DNA of 64,000 nucleotides from Acidobacteriota bacterium (GTDB lineage: Bacteria; Acidobacteriota; Terriglobia; Acidiferrales; UBA7541): positions 62,001-126,000 of the forward strand of contig JABCZG010000008.1 of the NCBI GenBank assembly GCA_013289835.1. The letters run 5' to 3'. Positions 45,944 through 53,547 of the stretch are shown here, one piece after another. How positions within the stretch are numbered: position 1 is the stretch's first letter; each line of letters begins with the position of its first letter. The translations under genes and the position numbers were made by a program. The notes beneath the pieces are model-generated. The model saw nothing but the letters and a program-made list of their open reading frames with translations. It was not told where the DNA came from and did not search any database.

Positions 45944-46342
45944 TTACTTAACCGTGCGGACGGTGGATACCGTTCGCGCTTCCGGATGCTTCGGCGACCA
46001 GTCTTCGGGAGGAAACGCCACGCGCCAAAATGCCGGGCGGGGCGCGGAAAACTCCAGACCTATCTCTGCCCTGCCGCTACGGACCGGACCGAGGAACGCA
46101 ACGTGACACTCCTGCTCCTCTTCCGTTTTGTTGTGCTTCATTTGGACTTTGCTTCCGCTGGTGAGACGCGCGCCCAGCAAAACCAAGGCTCCGTGTGCGT
46201 TAATGGCGAGAGTTTCCGTATTCTCCTCGAAGTTCTGGCCCTGGGCGTCCGTTCCTCGAATGCGGACCGCAACCTGCATCAGCACGCGCTGACTGCGGCG
46301 TCGTGCTCCCGTATTCGAAGGTGTGTTCGCTACCTGAGCCAT
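45944..46342 (-). CDS. PilZ domain protein
   Basis: A 132-residue PilZ-like protein: RRRSQRVLMQV supplies the arginine motif, TLAINAHGALVLL the second motif with Asn-Ala instead of Asp/Asn-x-Ser. Related to the protein at 43263 but more divergent. The C-terminal 30 residues (Pro/Thr/Val) are an unstructured tail. Confidence 0.75.
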   Translation of the reverse strand: MAQVANTPSNTGARRRSQRVLMQVAVRIRGTDAQGQNFEENTETLAINAHGALVLLGARLTSGSKVQMKHNKTEEEQECHVAFLGPVRSGRAEIGLEFSAPRPAFWRVAFPPEDWSPKHPEARTVSTVRTVK

Positions 46343-46430
46343 ACCACCTCACTCCAACAACTATACGCGGCGGGAGACGATTGTCGAGAATCTCCCGGAC
46401 AACAGGATTCAAACTCGATACCGGGTTTCT

Positions 46431-47771
46431 TCAGCTGCGCTGATCGATGGGCACGTAGTGCCGCGTGTCGTGGCCCAGATAGATTTGCCGCGGCCGCGCG
46501 ATTTTCTGCTCGGGGTCGAGAAGCATCTCTTCCCACTGCGCGATCCATCCCGAGGTGCGGGGAATCGCGAACAGCACGGGGAACATGGTCATCGGGAAAC
46601 CCATCGACTGGTAAATGAGGCCGGTGTAGAAGTCCACGTTGGGATACAGCTTGCGCTTCACGAAATAGTCGTCCTCCAGGGCAATGCGCTCGCACTCCAG
46701 AGCGATTTCCAGGAGCGGGTTCTTGCCCATGAGGTCGAACACTTCATACGCAATGTGCTTGATGATGCGGGCCCGGGGATCGTAATTCTTGTACACGCGG
46801 TGGCCGAAGCCCATGAGTTTGACTTCGCCGGCCTTCACGCGCTTGATGAACTCCGGAACTTTCTGAATCGAGCCTATCTCCATCAGCATGCGCAGGACTT
46901 CTTCGTTGGCGCCGCCATGCAACGGGCCATAGAGCGCCGCGATCGCCGCCGCCGTGGCGGAGTACGGATCGACGTGCGAGCTGCCGACCCCGCGGATCGT
47001 ATTTGTCGAACAGTTCTGCTCGTGATCCGCATGCAGGATGAAGAGAACGTCCAGCGCGTGTTCCAGCGTGGGATTCGGCCGGTACTTTGCTTCCGACGTG
47101 CGGAACAGCATGTTCAGAAAGTTGCCGGGATAGCTTAAATCGTTGTCCGGATACACAAACGGCATCCCCAGCGTATGCCGGTAGGAAAACGCCGCAATCG
47201 TTGGCATCTTCCCGACCAGCCGGAACGTCTGCTTCTTGCGAGACTCCGCGCTGAAAATATCTTTCGCGTCGTGATAAAAAGTCGAGAGCGCCGCAATCGT
47301 CGAGATCGTCATGCCCATCGGGTGCGCATCGTAATGAAACCCGTCGAGAAATTTCTTGATGCTCTCGTGAATGTAGGTGTGGTGCGTGACGTTGTACGTC
47401 CATTCCGTAAGCTGCGCCGGCGTAGGCAGCTCGCCGTTCAACAGCAGATAGGCAGTTTCCAGGTACGTGCTTTTCTCTGCGAGATCCTCGATTGGATAGC
47501 CGCGATAGCGCAGGATACCGGCATCTCCATCAATAAAAGTAACTCTGCTGATGCACGAGGCCGTATTGTTGAACGCCGGGTCGTAACTCATCATCCCGAA
47601 TTCCTTGGGATCGACCTTGATTTGCCGAAGATCGGCGGCGCGAATCGTGTCGTGCGTAATCGGAACTTCGTACGATTTGCCGGTGCGATTGTCGGTGATG
47701 GTCAGCGTTTCGCGGGGCGCGGCAGAGCTCTCAGGTTTCTTCGTTTGCGTTGCGGTGAGTGGGGAGTCCAT
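46431..47771 (-). CDS. gltA: Citrate synthase
   Basis: Citrate synthase type I-like, 446 residues. Active-site residues appear in the GVGSSHVDPYSA helix, the MGFGHRVYKNYDPRA His loop and the DPRA/YPNVDFYTG region; FILHADHEQNCSTN is the second His motif. Catalyses oxaloacetate plus acetyl-CoA to citrate. It stands alone on the minus strand, between a PilZ gene and the pirin gene. Confidence 0.96.
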   Translation of the reverse strand: MDSPLTATQTKKPESSAAPRETLTITDNRTGKSYEVPITHDTIRAADLRQIKVDPKEFGMMSYDPAFNNTASCISRVTFIDGDAGILRYRGYPIEDLAEKSTYLETAYLLLNGELPTPAQLTEWTYNVTHHTYIHESIKKFLDGFHYDAHPMGMTISTIAALSTFYHDAKDIFSAESRKKQTFRLVGKMPTIAAFSYRHTLGMPFVYPDNDLSYPGNFLNMLFRTSEAKYRPNPTLEHALDVLFILHADHEQNCSTNTIRGVGSSHVDPYSATAAAIAALYGPLHGGANEEVLRMLMEIGSIQKVPEFIKRVKAGEVKLMGFGHRVYKNYDPRARIIKHIAYEVFDLMGKNPLLEIALECERIALEDDYFVKRKLYPNVDFYTGLIYQSMGFPMTMFPVLFAIPRTSGWIAQWEEMLLDPEQKIARPRQIYLGHDTRHYVPIDQRS

Positions 47772-47930
47772 GGAACGAACCTCGGCGGCTGAGGCAACAA
47801 AAGTTGCCTTGCTTCACCACTCTACACCAAAGGGCGCGCGCCGGGAACTGGCCGGAAGGCCTGGGCAAAGCGCTCAAAGCAGGCGAGTTGCGGGGCGCGT
47901 AGATCCGCCGCAGCCGGTTCAATATACCTC

Positions 47931-47980
47931 TTGACAATAGTCGTTATAACGAGTATTATGGCTCTCTCAAACCCCGGAGG
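47931..47980 (+). promoter_or_regulatory. Strong sigma-70 promoter with palindromic operator for the pirin gene
   Basis: TTGACA (47931-47936), 17-nt spacer, TATTAT (47954-47959), ribosome site CGGAGG (47975-47980), start at 47987. The spacer contains a 12-nt perfect palindrome TCGTTATAACGA (47941-47952) set between A/T-rich flanks, placed where a MarR/TetR-type repressor would block RNA polymerase. Confidence 0.85.
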
Positions 47981-47986
47981 TGGGTC

Positions 47987-48685
47987 ATGATCAGCATCCG
48001 CAAGAGCAACGAACGCGGCCACGTCAATCACGGCTGGCTGGATACACACTTTACTTTTTCCTTTGCCGATTACTTTGATCCCGAGCACGTGCAATTCCGC
48101 ACCCTGCGCGTCATGAATGACGACCGCGTCGCGGGCGGCGGCGGCTTCCCCAAGCACCCGCATCGTGACATGGAAATCGTGACCTACGTGCTGGAAGGCG
48201 CGCTGGAGCACAAGGACAGCATGGGCAACGGGTCCGTCATCAAGCCCGGCGACGTGCAGTACATGAGCGCGGGTACCGGCGTGGCGCACAGCGAATTCAA
48301 CGCTTCGAAGACTGAGCCGGTGCACCTGTATCAAATCTGGATGCTTCCGCAGAAGCAGGGGCTGAAGCCCGCCTACGACCAGAAGAATTTCAGCGAAGCG
48401 GAAAAGCGCGGCAGGCTGCGCCTGCTGGCTTCCCCGGACGGACGCGACGGTTCGGTGAAAATCCGTCAGGATAACGAGCTGTATGCGACTGTTCTAGGCG
48501 CGGGCGAAACCGTGAAGCACGAACTGAAGAAGGATCGCCATGCCTACGTACAAGTGGCGCGCGGCAGCGTATCGCTGAATGGGTCGAAGCTGGACGCCGG
48601 CGATGGCGCGGCCGTCTCCGCCGAAAAAGCGCTGGAGCTGACCGGTGTCAATGACGCTGAAGTGCTGCTCTTCGACTTGGCCTAA
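47987..48685 (+). CDS. Pirin family protein (quercetin 2,3-dioxygenase-like)
   Basis: A 232-residue bicupin of the YhhW type. The metal-binding histidines lie in HPHRDMEIVTYV and GTGVAHSEF, with the Glu completing the site. Such proteins oxidise flavonols or act as redox-linked cofactors. The strong promoter and palindrome upstream suggest induction by a stress or ligand. A terminator follows the stop. Confidence 0.9.
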   Translation: MISIRKSNERGHVNHGWLDTHFTFSFADYFDPEHVQFRTLRVMNDDRVAGGGGFPKHPHRDMEIVTYVLEGALEHKDSMGNGSVIKPGDVQYMSAGTGVAHSEFNASKTEPVHLYQIWMLPQKQGLKPAYDQKNFSEAEKRGRLRLLASPDGRDGSVKIRQDNELYATVLGAGETVKHELKKDRHAYVQVARGSVSLNGSKLDAGDGAAVSAEKALELTGVNDAEVLLFDLA

Positions 48686-48702
48686 TTCATAGCAAACGCA
48701 AG

Positions 48703-48740
48703 AGCGCGCAGGAGGCCAACCCTCTTGCGCGCTTTTTTTT
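48703..48740 (+). terminator. Intrinsic terminator after the pirin gene
   Basis: AGCGCGCAGGAGG (48703-48715) and CCTCTTGCGCGCT (48721-48733) pair with one G-U wobble around CCAAC and run into eight T. It lies between the convergent pirin and serC genes. Confidence 0.9.
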
Positions 48741-48755
48741 ATCGCGACTAGAGTT

Positions 48756-49877
48756 TCAACCGCGCGTGCGCTGGAATTCGCGCAGGAAGCCCGTAAGCGT
48801 TTCCACGGCTTCCGGCGTTACCGCGTTGTAGAGCGACACGCGCATGCCTCCGACAGAGCGATGGCCTGGTGTACCGACCAGGTTGGCCGCGGCCGCTTCC
48901 TTCGCAAACTGTTTCTCGATATTTTCGTCGCCACCGCTCACCCGAAACACCACGTTCATCTTAGACCGCGAGCTTTTCTCGACAGGGCAGCGGTAGAATC
49001 CGCCGCTGGCCTCTATTGTGTCATACAGCAGCTTGGCCTTGGCATCGTTGCGCTTCTCGACGGCCGCGACTCCGCCGCCAGCTTCAATCCATTCAAGCAC
49101 CAGCCCAACTACATAGACAGCGAACGTCGGCGGCGTGTGGTAGAGCGACTTCTCCTTAATGTGCGTGCGGTACTGCAGCACCGTCGGCAGATTCTTGTCT
49201 GCCCGCTCGGCCAGATCTTTGCGAACGATGACCACGGTTGCGCCGGAAGGCCCGAGGTTCTTCTGCGCGCCCGCGAAAATCAAACCGAACCGGTTCACAT
49301 CGATCACGCGCGAAGCAATGTCGGAAGACATGTCGGCAACCAGCGGCACATTCCCGGTTTCCGGCAGCGTCGTCCACTGTGTGCCTTCGATCGTGTTGTT
49401 TGTGCAGATGTGCACGTAGGAAGCGTCCGGCGAGAACTTGATTTCGTCCGCGCGCGGAAGGCGGGCGAATTTCTCGGTTTCCGTGGAGGCCGCGATGTTA
49501 TGAAGCACACCCTTCTTGAGCTCGCCGATAGCCTTAGCGGTCCACGTCCCAGTGTGAAGCACATCCACAGGCTTCCCCGGCAGGCAAAGATTCATGGGCG
49601 CCATGGTGAACTGCATGCTGCCGCCGCCTTGCAGGAAAATCACCGCATAGTCGTCCGAAATTCCGAGCAGGCTGCGCAGTTTTTGCTCCGCGGCCGCGAT
49701 GATGCTTTCGAATTCCGGCGAGCGATGGCTCATCTCCATCACGGACATGCCGCTGCCGCGCCAATCGAGGAGCTCCTCGCGGATGCGTTCCAGTACGGAG
49801 AGCGGCAGCGCACCCGGGCCCGCATTAAAGTTAAAAGCACGTTTGGTGGTCTGTGCAGAAAGTGTGGACGAAGTCAC
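48756..49877 (-). CDS. serC: Phosphoserine aminotransferase
   Basis: PLP-dependent aminotransferase of serine biosynthesis, 373 residues. The PLP lysine is K206 in GAQKNLGPSG; FNFNAGPGALP and GSGMSVMEMSHRS are family signatures. GTG 49877 is used, preceded by AAAGAGG (minus strand, 49884-49890); the frame is open to 49973 but that extension has no family match. Confidence 0.94.
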   Translation of the reverse strand: MTSSTLSAQTTKRAFNFNAGPGALPLSVLERIREELLDWRGSGMSVMEMSHRSPEFESIIAAAEQKLRSLLGISDDYAVIFLQGGGSMQFTMAPMNLCLPGKPVDVLHTGTWTAKAIGELKKGVLHNIAASTETEKFARLPRADEIKFSPDASYVHICTNNTIEGTQWTTLPETGNVPLVADMSSDIASRVIDVNRFGLIFAGAQKNLGPSGATVVIVRKDLAERADKNLPTVLQYRTHIKEKSLYHTPPTFAVYVVGLVLEWIEAGGGVAAVEKRNDAKAKLLYDTIEASGGFYRCPVEKSSRSKMNVVFRVSGGDENIEKQFAKEAAAANLVGTPGHRSVGGMRVSLYNAVTPEAVETLTGFLREFQRTRG

Positions 49878-50225
49878 GACGGCAGAACCTCTTTCTTTGA
49901 AAAGTACGGCAAGGCAGGGACGGGGCTCACTGCCATCTGAGTTATCCAGAATACCAGACTCCGCAGGGTCCACCGAACGCTGTTCCGCGCGCCAATCAAA
50001 GGTGTAAATGTCCCGCCTTTGAGATAGCTAAGCCATTACGTACCAGCAAGTTCGCATTCGTTTACCAGTTTGATTTCCCTTGCAAAATTGGGCAACGTAC
50101 TCTTGACTTAGTGGGGGGTCTGCGAGCAAAACTACTAGAGCTTCCTTCCCCGAGGGGCTTGAATAGCGAGAATACGCCTCCGTTCCCCGGAACGGCGCGC
50201 TCGCTGGAATTTCTAAAGGAGAATT
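49878..50225. other. Intergenic region upstream of the peptide-modification operon
   Basis: 348 nt. Contains CAAAGG/CCTTTG arms at 49997-50002 and 50016-50021 and a nested hairpin at 50165-50205, and a TTGACT-like -35 at 50103. No gene seen. Confidence 0.55.
50165..50205 (+). promoter_or_regulatory. Nested palindrome in the leader of the RiPP-like operon
   Basis: AGCGAG (50165-50170) pairs with CTCGCT (50200-50205), and inside it CCGTTCC (50180-50186) pairs with GGAACGG (50189-50195). It ends 10 nt before the AAAGGAG ribosome site, so it can be an operator or a leader hairpin. Confidence 0.5.
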
Positions 50226-51011
50226 TTGAGCGCACCGGACGCCAATGCAGGGGGCGGTCGGCAGCAGCAATTTGAGTTCTCGATTGGCTGTGTGCCTTTC
50301 CAGCTCCGAATGTCCGATGCGCGCTTGTACCGCGACGCCTCGCTGCGGTACGCCGCGTTCACGGAAGCGTCCTCGCAACCAATCCACATTGCTTTGAACG
50401 ATCATTCCATAGCCGGGAGCCAGCCGGCCGATTTTGCGTATGACTTTGAAGGTGCGGTCCTTCGCGCGGATAGCTGCAAAATTAGATTTGATGGTGTGCG
50501 CAACGAATATGCGCTGGATTCGCTGCTCCGAATACTGCTCAGCTGGAAGCTTAGTGACCGCAACGGTTTTCTGTTGCACGCGGCCACGGTCGTCCGCAAC
50601 GGAAAGGCCTACGTGTTCACGGGCAGGTCCGGCGCGGGGAAAAGCACGGTTGCATCGCTCTCGCCGAAGGGTAGCGTGCTCACCGACGAAATCTCGCTCC
50701 TGCGCCGCGAAAATGGCGAGTGGCGCGCCTACGGCACCCCCTTTTGGGGAGAGTTTCGCGCGGCAGGGTCAAACACCAGCGCTCCTGTGCGCGGCATTTT
50801 CCGGCTGCTGCAGGCGCCGGAGAATCGCAGGACATCGCTGCGTCCCGTGGAGATGATTCGAACTCTCTTGCCAAATGTGCTTTTCTTTTCTTCGGAATCC
50901 GAAGCCAACCGGCGCCTTCTGGAAATCGTCGGCCAGGCTGCGGAAGAAATGCCCGGTTACGAATTGGCCTTCCGTAAGGACCCGGCGTTCTGGGAGGTTC
51001 TTCCCGCATGA
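50226..51011 (+). CDS. HPr kinase-like protein
   Basis: A 261-residue protein whose C-terminal half carries the HprK/P kinase core: Walker A G133-S140 (GRSGAGKS), then LTDEISLL with the Asp/Glu pair. The N-terminal half (about 110 residues) is a divergent accessory domain. HprK-like enzymes next to PqqD proteins in lasso-peptide clusters (PadeK, ThcoK) phosphorylate the C-terminal serine of a precursor peptide. TTG 50226 is supported by AAAGGAG at 50215-50221. The stop overlaps the next start by 4 nt. Confidence 0.8.
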   Translation: MSAPDANAGGGRQQQFEFSIGCVPFQLRMSDARLYRDASLRYAAFTEASSQPIHIALNDHSIAGSQPADFAYDFEGAVLRADSCKIRFDGVRNEYALDSLLRILLSWKLSDRNGFLLHAATVVRNGKAYVFTGRSGAGKSTVASLSPKGSVLTDEISLLRRENGEWRAYGTPFWGEFRAAGSNTSAPVRGIFRLLQAPENRRTSLRPVEMIRTLLPNVLFFSSESEANRRLLEIVGQAAEEMPGYELAFRKDPAFWEVLPA

Positions 51012-51310
51012 CAACCAAGCCCTCCGTTTCCTGGCAGAAGAATCCCGCCCTGGCGTGGCGCGAAATCGACGACGCCACCGTAATTATTTCGCCGACGGAC
51101 AGCGTGATGCATGAGCTCAATGACACGGGGAGCTTTCTCTGGAAAAACATCGATGGGCGCAGATCGGCGGCGGAATTGGCTGGACTGCTCGCCGAAAGTT
51201 ATGAGGTGTCGCCGGATGTAGCGCTGACCGACACGCAAGCGTTGCTCGACGAAATGTCCACACGGAAACTGGTTGTGCCCATCCCGGCGACGGGCGGAGA
51301 TTTGCGTTGA
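51008..51310 (+). CDS. PqqD family peptide-binding (RRE) protein
   Basis: A 100-residue PqqD-like protein. VIISPTDSVMHELNDTGSFLWKNIDG is the winged-helix opening that binds leader peptides (RiPP recognition element), and the C-terminal helix LTDTQALLDEMSTRKLV completes it. It would present the 56-residue peptide to the radical SAM enzyme. The stop overlaps the radical SAM start by 4 nt (TTGA). Confidence 0.88.
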   Translation: MTTKPSVSWQKNPALAWREIDDATVIISPTDSVMHELNDTGSFLWKNIDGRRSAAELAGLLAESYEVSPDVALTDTQALLDEMSTRKLVVPIPATGGDLR

Positions 51311-52515
51311 CCACCAGCGCGGCAGTTGGGGCCACGCCCGTCATGGACCGTTTGATCTCCCGCACCGTGCGTAAGCATCAGCCGCTCAGCGTGCATTTTG
51401 ATTTGACCTACCGCTGCAACGAGCGCTGCGTGCACTGTTACCTGGACCACGATGATCACGGCGAACTATCCACCGCCGAATGCCTCGCGGTCATCAACGA
51501 GTTGGCGCAGGCGGGAACACTGTTCCTCACCTTCAGCGGCGGCGAGATCTTTCTTCGCCCCGACCTTTACGAAATTCTCGCCGAGGCCCGGCGCCTGCAT
51601 TTTGACATTAGCCTGAAGACCAACGCACTGCTGGTGACGCCGGAGCGCGCGGAGCGGCTGCGCGAATTTGGCGTTCGGCGCGTGCAAATCAGCGTTTACA
51701 GCGATATCCCCGAAGTGCATGACGCGATCACCAAAGTGCCAGGATCGCTGCAGCGCACGCTGGCGGCGATTCCGCTTCTGCTCGAGCAGGGCTTGCAAGT
51801 CAAGCTGGCCTGCCCGCTGATGCGCGAGAATTTGTTGGCCTATCGCGGAGTCATGGACCTGGCGGAAAAAATTGGCGTTCCCTATGTGCTGGACCTGACC
51901 ATCACGCCGATGATGGATGGCAACGAAGGGCCGCTCGCACACCGCATCCCGGTTTCCTCGCTTCTGCCCGTCATGCAGGATCCCAAGCTGCATGCCTGCA
52001 TGCCGCAACCCACCGCGGAGGCTGCGCTCGCCATGCAGGAGTATCCGGCGGCGATTGGCAGCGCGGTTTCGAGCGGAATCGATAGCGAAGCTTACGAAGA
52101 CCTCCCGTGCAGTGCCGGCCACAACAGCTGCTACATTTCGCCCTATGGCGATGTATATCCTTGCGTGCAATTGCCGCAAGCGGCAGGAAACCTGCGCCGC
52201 AAGCGCTTCAACGATATCTGGTACCACGCACCGCAACTCGAGCGGCTCCGCGGTGTTAGGGAGAGTCAGCTGCCAGTGTGTTCGCGTTGTGAAATTCGCA
52301 GCTATTGCGAACGCTGCCCTGGCTTGGCGCTGATGGAAGGCGGGGACCTACTCGGAGCGTATGAGCGTGCCTGCGAGCTCGCGGAACAGAAAGCGCGGCT
52401 GGCTGGCGTCACCGAGCCCATCAGCGCGCTTCACAAGGAACAAGTGGCGAAGTTGATGCAAGCAACAATCGAAAACGATTCTGCTTCTGTTATTGCGAAC
52501 TCTGGTTCACACTGA
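51307..52515 (+). CDS. Radical SAM/SPASM peptide-modifying enzyme
   Basis: A 402-residue radical SAM enzyme. The [4Fe-4S] motif is C37-x3-C41-x2-C44 (CNERCVHC), followed by SGGE at 77-80 (GGE SAM contact). The C-terminal SPASM domain supplies auxiliary-cluster cysteines C268, C275, C286, C325, C328, C334, C337 and C356. Such enzymes form C-S or C-C crosslinks in ribosomal peptides. TTG 51307, translationally coupled to the PqqD gene. The stop lies 11 nt before the peptide gene. Confidence 0.93.
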   Translation: MTTSAAVGATPVMDRLISRTVRKHQPLSVHFDLTYRCNERCVHCYLDHDDHGELSTAECLAVINELAQAGTLFLTFSGGEIFLRPDLYEILAEARRLHFDISLKTNALLVTPERAERLREFGVRRVQISVYSDIPEVHDAITKVPGSLQRTLAAIPLLLEQGLQVKLACPLMRENLLAYRGVMDLAEKIGVPYVLDLTITPMMDGNEGPLAHRIPVSSLLPVMQDPKLHACMPQPTAEAALAMQEYPAAIGSAVSSGIDSEAYEDLPCSAGHNSCYISPYGDVYPCVQLPQAAGNLRRKRFNDIWYHAPQLERLRGVRESQLPVCSRCEIRSYCERCPGLALMEGGDLLGAYERACELAEQKARLAGVTEPISALHKEQVAKLMQATIENDSASVIANSGSH

Positions 52516-52526
52516 AGGAACACGGA

Positions 52527-52697
52527 ATGCCCGAAGACCAAAAGAACTCTCCCCAGACGCCTGGCAGCAGCGGCGCAAAGAGACCGTACATGAAGCCGAG
52601 CGTCGTTTCCGAGCCCATCTACGAGACCTTGGCGCTGGCTTGCGGCAAATTGCCCGGCCAGGGCGGCCTTTGCAACGCTTCTCCCCGCCGTTCGTAA
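52527..52697 (+). CDS. Candidate RiPP precursor peptide (56 residues)
   Basis: A short ORF directly after the radical SAM gene, with GAAGGA at 52514-52519 as ribosome site. It begins MPEDQKNSPQ. Residues 18-34 read KRPYMKPSVVSEPIYET, with Y21-x-x-P24-x-V26 resembling the YxxPxL leader motif recognised by PqqD-type domains, and T34 ten residues after P24. The C-terminal part is short, Gly/Ala/Leu-rich, with C39 and C49, and ends in SPRRS with a terminal Ser56. No significant membrane helix. Best reading: leader (about 1-36) plus core (about 37-56). Too short for ordinary gene callers; its position and features make it real. Confidence 0.75.
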   Translation: MPEDQKNSPQTPGSSGAKRPYMKPSVVSEPIYETLALACGKLPGQGGLCNASPRRS

Positions 52698-52980
52698 ACT
52701 GGCGGCACCCGCTTCCCGTGTCGCTTAGGGCGGCGGATAATTCTTCCAAATAGGTACTGTAGTTTTAGGCAATCTGAAACTTCCCTCTCATTGACCATTC
52801 ACCTTTGAAACCTCAGTCTAGGGACATAGACCCTATCAGTTACTTTTCCGGACGACTCCTACTTTTGCTCCGGTTGGGATGAGGTTCTGACCCTGGGTTG
52901 CTTGAATCTGCTGTGCGTCCGGATTTAAGTGCGCTCACGAGTCAAGACATGGGCAATGGAATTTCAGTTCTGAGGATTTG

Positions 52981-53529
52981 ATGGTAGCAAGTATCGATCG
53001 GCGAAAAGAGACGGAACGCGTTAGCGGCGAACGACGCGCCGGCGATGCCGTGCGCATCGCGGAGGCGCTCAGGCGTCGCGGTCGCATTGCTCTTAAAGTC
53101 CAAGGCACGAGCATGCTTCCGTGGGTACGGCCGAAGGACATTGCGCTGATTCGTTTGACCGCCATCGAAAACGTGCGCTGCGGCGATATCGTCCTGTTCC
53201 GCCGCGAGAACCACCTATTTGTTCACCGCATCGTCAAGAAACAGGGCCCGCTGGAAGCCGCGCAGCTGTTGTCCAAAGGCGACGCGCATCCCACTCACGA
53301 TGGCATTGTGGAAGAACAGGAATTGCTGGGCCGTGTCGTGCGAATTTACCGGCATAGGCGGCGCATCGATCTGGATGCTCCGGGCCAGCTCGCTCTTGGG
53401 CTTTTCATCTCCCAGCTATCGCTGTACAGCCGCTTTTGGTATCCGCTGGCACGATTCGTGGCCATCGCGACGCGCCCAGCTCGCCGCTTGCTGCACGTGC
53501 TCCACATTTCCAGCGCGCCAGTTCGCTGA
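52981..53529 (+). CDS. S26B/S24-type peptidase (SipW-like)
   Basis: A 182-residue protein with the signal-peptidase core: S44 in QGTSMLPWVR (catalytic Ser), GDIVLFRREN, H82 in FVHRIV (Ser/His pair of the SipW branch instead of a Lys) and KGDAHPTHDG. No clear N-terminal membrane anchor, unlike a standard signal peptidase. Next to the modification genes it could remove the leader of the 56-residue peptide. ATG 52981 follows TGAGGAT. It is 283 nt downstream, so possibly a separate transcript. Confidence 0.8.
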   Translation: MVASIDRRKETERVSGERRAGDAVRIAEALRRRGRIALKVQGTSMLPWVRPKDIALIRLTAIENVRCGDIVLFRRENHLFVHRIVKKQGPLEAAQLLSKGDAHPTHDGIVEEQELLGRVVRIYRHRRRIDLDAPGQLALGLFISQLSLYSRFWYPLARFVAIATRPARRLLHVLHISSAPVR

Positions 53530-53547
53530 AGTTCAGAGCTTCCACTC

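Noticed and set aside
49997..50021. CAAAGG/CCTTTG inverted repeat as an operator
   Set aside because: Short arms and wide spacing; could be chance, so not annotated as a site.
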